Positions 17,082-18,707 of a DNA stretch of 18,707 nucleotides are shown in pieces (position 1 is the stretch's first letter; each line of letters opens with the position of its first letter). The notes beneath the pieces were generated by a model. That model saw only the letters and a program-made list of their open reading frames with translations, had not been told where the DNA came from and did no database searches. The stretch comes from Chrysochromulina parva. Lineage: Eukaryota; Haptophyta; Prymnesiales; Chrysochromulinaceae. Position numbers and translations under genes: made by a program. The stretch spans positions 1 to 18,707 of the forward strand of contig PJAB01000963.1 in assembly GCA_002887195.1 (NCBI GenBank). The letters run 5' to 3'.

Positions 17082-18314
17082 CTACAACTGCTGGATCCGT
17101 CGGCGAGAAACTTTTGTATCCGATCCCCTCGAGACGCTCCGTCCCAGCGGTCGATCGTCTCTGCGGGGGGCTACGCGCGTGTCCTGTAGCGGCGAAATAA
17201 CGAGCTGGCTGCCTGCAAGTCGACGCTTCACTTTTGTCCCCCTGCCGCTACGCGGTGTCTTATTCGGGGAATGCTGCTCGTGTGCGCGCGACTCTTGCCA
17301 AGTGTGCGACCCAGTCTGGGCTTCCCGATCGTGTGTCTGCTTGAAGTCCTTCGAGACCGCGAGCGAGGCGCTCTCGATGGCCATCATCCATCGCGAGAGT
17401 TCCTCGGCCGAGTCGCACGCGAACTCGATGGTGGCAAGGATCGAGTCGGAGACGAAGAACTCATGGACAGTCAGTTCAAAGCAGTACTTGAACGGCTTGT
17501 CTTCCATGCCTCTATCAAAGATTGTCTTGCTCACAACCGATTGGCGCAGCGTAGCGCCTAGGACAGGCCACGCTCCGAGCAAGGGTGCAATGAGCGACGA
17601 GTCCGTAAATTCGTGCAGGATGCCCTCGCACAGGACGTAGTGGCCCTTGCGCCAATTCCACGTCGCAATCTGCCCGCGCTTATACATCTTCGCCGCGTAT
17701 TGCAGCCTGTGGTCCCACGCTGTGTCGAGGCGTCCAAACTTGAGCTTTTCGCCGTCGGCCTGCGTGAGCAAGTTGTTGTTGAGAGTTTTCTCGCAATTCT
17801 CCATGCGCTCAACGTCGTCGTCGAACTTGCGCAGCTGCGCATCGCGCAACAGGTGTTGGATGTTCTTCTTGGTAACTCGTTCACCGAGCGCCCGCAAGAT
17901 ATTGTTGTCGCCGTGCTTGTGAGGGAACGCGCGGCTCCCATCCGCCCGGCCGCCCATGAACGTTTTCACCGCAAACGCAAAGGTGCCATCAGCCTTGCCC
18001 TCCGTCGAGGTCTTCCGTTCGCGCACGTTGCCCTGGCTATCGCTTTCGGACGAGCCGGACTCTGCGGCTCTTCCGCCGTCGCCACCGAGTGGTCCTGTTC
18101 TATTGAGGACCATGACGACCGCTCCAAGACCCTTGAGCTTGCGCCGTTTCAGGAGTGCCAGCTTCGCACGGGCCTCGCTGGCCTCCTCCTGGGCAAGGTC
18201 TTGTTTGGCCTGCTCAATCACTGCATCGAGAGGAGGCGCACATTGTCGCAGCAACTCCCGCACACGGGCCTCGGTATACGAGACGACTTGCATACCAGCA
18301 CCCTCCTGCACCAT
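17082..18314 (-). CDS. PH-domain protein of unknown function
   Basis: A single exon of 410 residues starting at ATG 18314. Residues about 25-60 (Glu/Ala/Lys-rich) probably form a helix or coiled coil. Residues 70-110 are Ser/Gly-rich and probably disordered. Residues about 130-205 hold a charged helical region with no family I recognise. Residues about 211-316 look like a pleckstrin-homology domain: KGHYVLCEGILHEFTDSS begins the beta strands, and ACDSAEELSRWMMAIESAS is the closing helix with the invariant Trp near 308. PH domains bind phosphoinositides or proteins, so membrane or scaffold recruitment is likely. The tail after 320 is strongly basic with Ser/Arg pairs. There is no signal peptide or membrane segment. 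The partner and role are unknown. Confidence 0.75.
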   Translation of the reverse strand: MVQEGAGMQVVSYTEARVRELLRQCAPPLDAVIEQAKQDLAQEEASEARAKLALLKRRKLKGLGAVVMVLNRTGPLGGDGGRAAESGSSESDSQGNVRERKTSTEGKADGTFAFAVKTFMGGRADGSRAFPHKHGDNNILRALGERVTKKNIQHLLRDAQLRKFDDDVERMENCEKTLNNNLLTQADGEKLKFGRLDTAWDHRLQYAAKMYKRGQIATWNWRKGHYVLCEGILHEFTDSSLIAPLLGAWPVLGATLRQSVVSKTIFDRGMEDKPFKYCFELTVHEFFVSDSILATIEFACDSAEELSRWMMAIESASLAVSKDFKQTHDREAQTGSHTWQESRAHEQHSPNKTPRSGRGTKVKRRLAGSQLVISPLQDTRVAPRRDDRPLGRSVSRGSDTKVSRRRIQQL

Positions 18315-18707
18315 GACTATCGTGCTTACCAGAAACTAGGACTGGATCGTGGTTGGCCCGGCGCCAGCTCCGTACATTTCTTGGCGGCTCGGACGATTGG
18401 ACGGCTCGTGCGGGTAGACGGTTTCATCGAACCCCGTGTGAGTGTGCGAGCGCCGCCGTGTCTGTACATAAGAATCGTGAAACCTCTGACACCTCTCTCT
18501 GCAACCAGGGACCAAATAGGTATCCTATAAACTAGGAATTGAAGAGAATTGGACGATACGAATGTGCGCCGGCGGACGCGCTCCAGATTGGCGTTAGATT
18601 GGTTGTCTTCTGGGGCGAGCAACGCAATATTGGGCGGAGGCGCGCTAGGCTCAACGAGCAAGGCGCGCCGGCGGGCGGGCATACACATGCATGAGATACG
18701 CTCGCAT
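18315..18707. other. Right-edge region upstream of the PH-protein gene
   Basis: 393 bases that should include the PH-gene promoter. On the minus strand a TTTATAGGA string lies near 18525-18533, about 210 bases before the ATG, a possible TATA-like element if the 5' UTR is long. A 120-codon minus-strand open frame at 18326-18688 has no domain and poor coding character. No gene is supported. Confidence 0.45.

Noticed and set aside
18326..18688. A 120-codon minus-strand frame upstream of the PH gene
   Set aside because: No domain, low coding character, and it lies where the PH-gene promoter or 5' UTR is expected.

Overview
This is a GC-rich stretch of nuclear DNA from a eukaryote. The reasons are GT-AG introns of about 100-215 bases inside conserved genes, a 5.6-kb single exon followed by an intron in a full-size ABCA transporter, Dpy-30, EF-hand and PH modules, and a cyanobacterial-type DUF1823 protein with what looks like a plastid-targeting presequence. 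A unicellular alga, perhaps a haptophyte or another secondary-plastid lineage, fits best. This placement is an inference from gene content, not a match to a known genome.

Layout from left to right. (1) Positions 193-1439, + strand: an acrylyl-CoA reductase-like quinone oxidoreductase (AcuI/YhdH family) with an Arg-rich N-terminal extension and one intron. (2) 1614-2795, + strand: a TauE/SafE-family membrane permease without introns. (3) 3371-4248, - strand: a 209-residue two-EF-hand protein in three exons, convergent with the permease. (4) 4449-6236, + strand: UDP-glucose pyrophosphorylase with an N-terminal Dpy-30 motif encoded by upstream exons, divergent from the EF-hand gene across about 200 bases. 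(5) 6237-7095: an intergenic stretch with unusual short-range structure between two 3' ends. (6) 7096-15266, - strand: a 2651-residue ABCA-type full transporter in two exons. (7) 15620-16447, - strand: the DUF1823 protein. (8) 17082-18314, - strand: a PH-domain protein of unknown function. The two edges hold partial or unassigned sequence.

The most striking observations concern introns and one fusion. The intron of the reductase gene and the intron of the ABCA gene both contain extra copies of the sequence around their own splice junctions, each centred on AG|GT. This is the signature expected if both introns arose by local tandem duplication of an exon segment. The ABCA intron has also acquired an 11-unit decamer minisatellite. 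The introns of the EF-hand and UDP-glucose pyrophosphorylase genes show no such copies. Separately, the Dpy-30 docking motif fused to UDP-glucose pyrophosphorylase suggests that this enzyme is tethered to a scaffold.

Functionally, the reductase could serve acrylate detoxification after DMSP cleavage, and the neighbouring TauE/SafE permease could export a sulfur-containing or other organic anion. That link rests on adjacency and family knowledge only. The remaining genes look like unrelated neighbours, not a pathway cluster.
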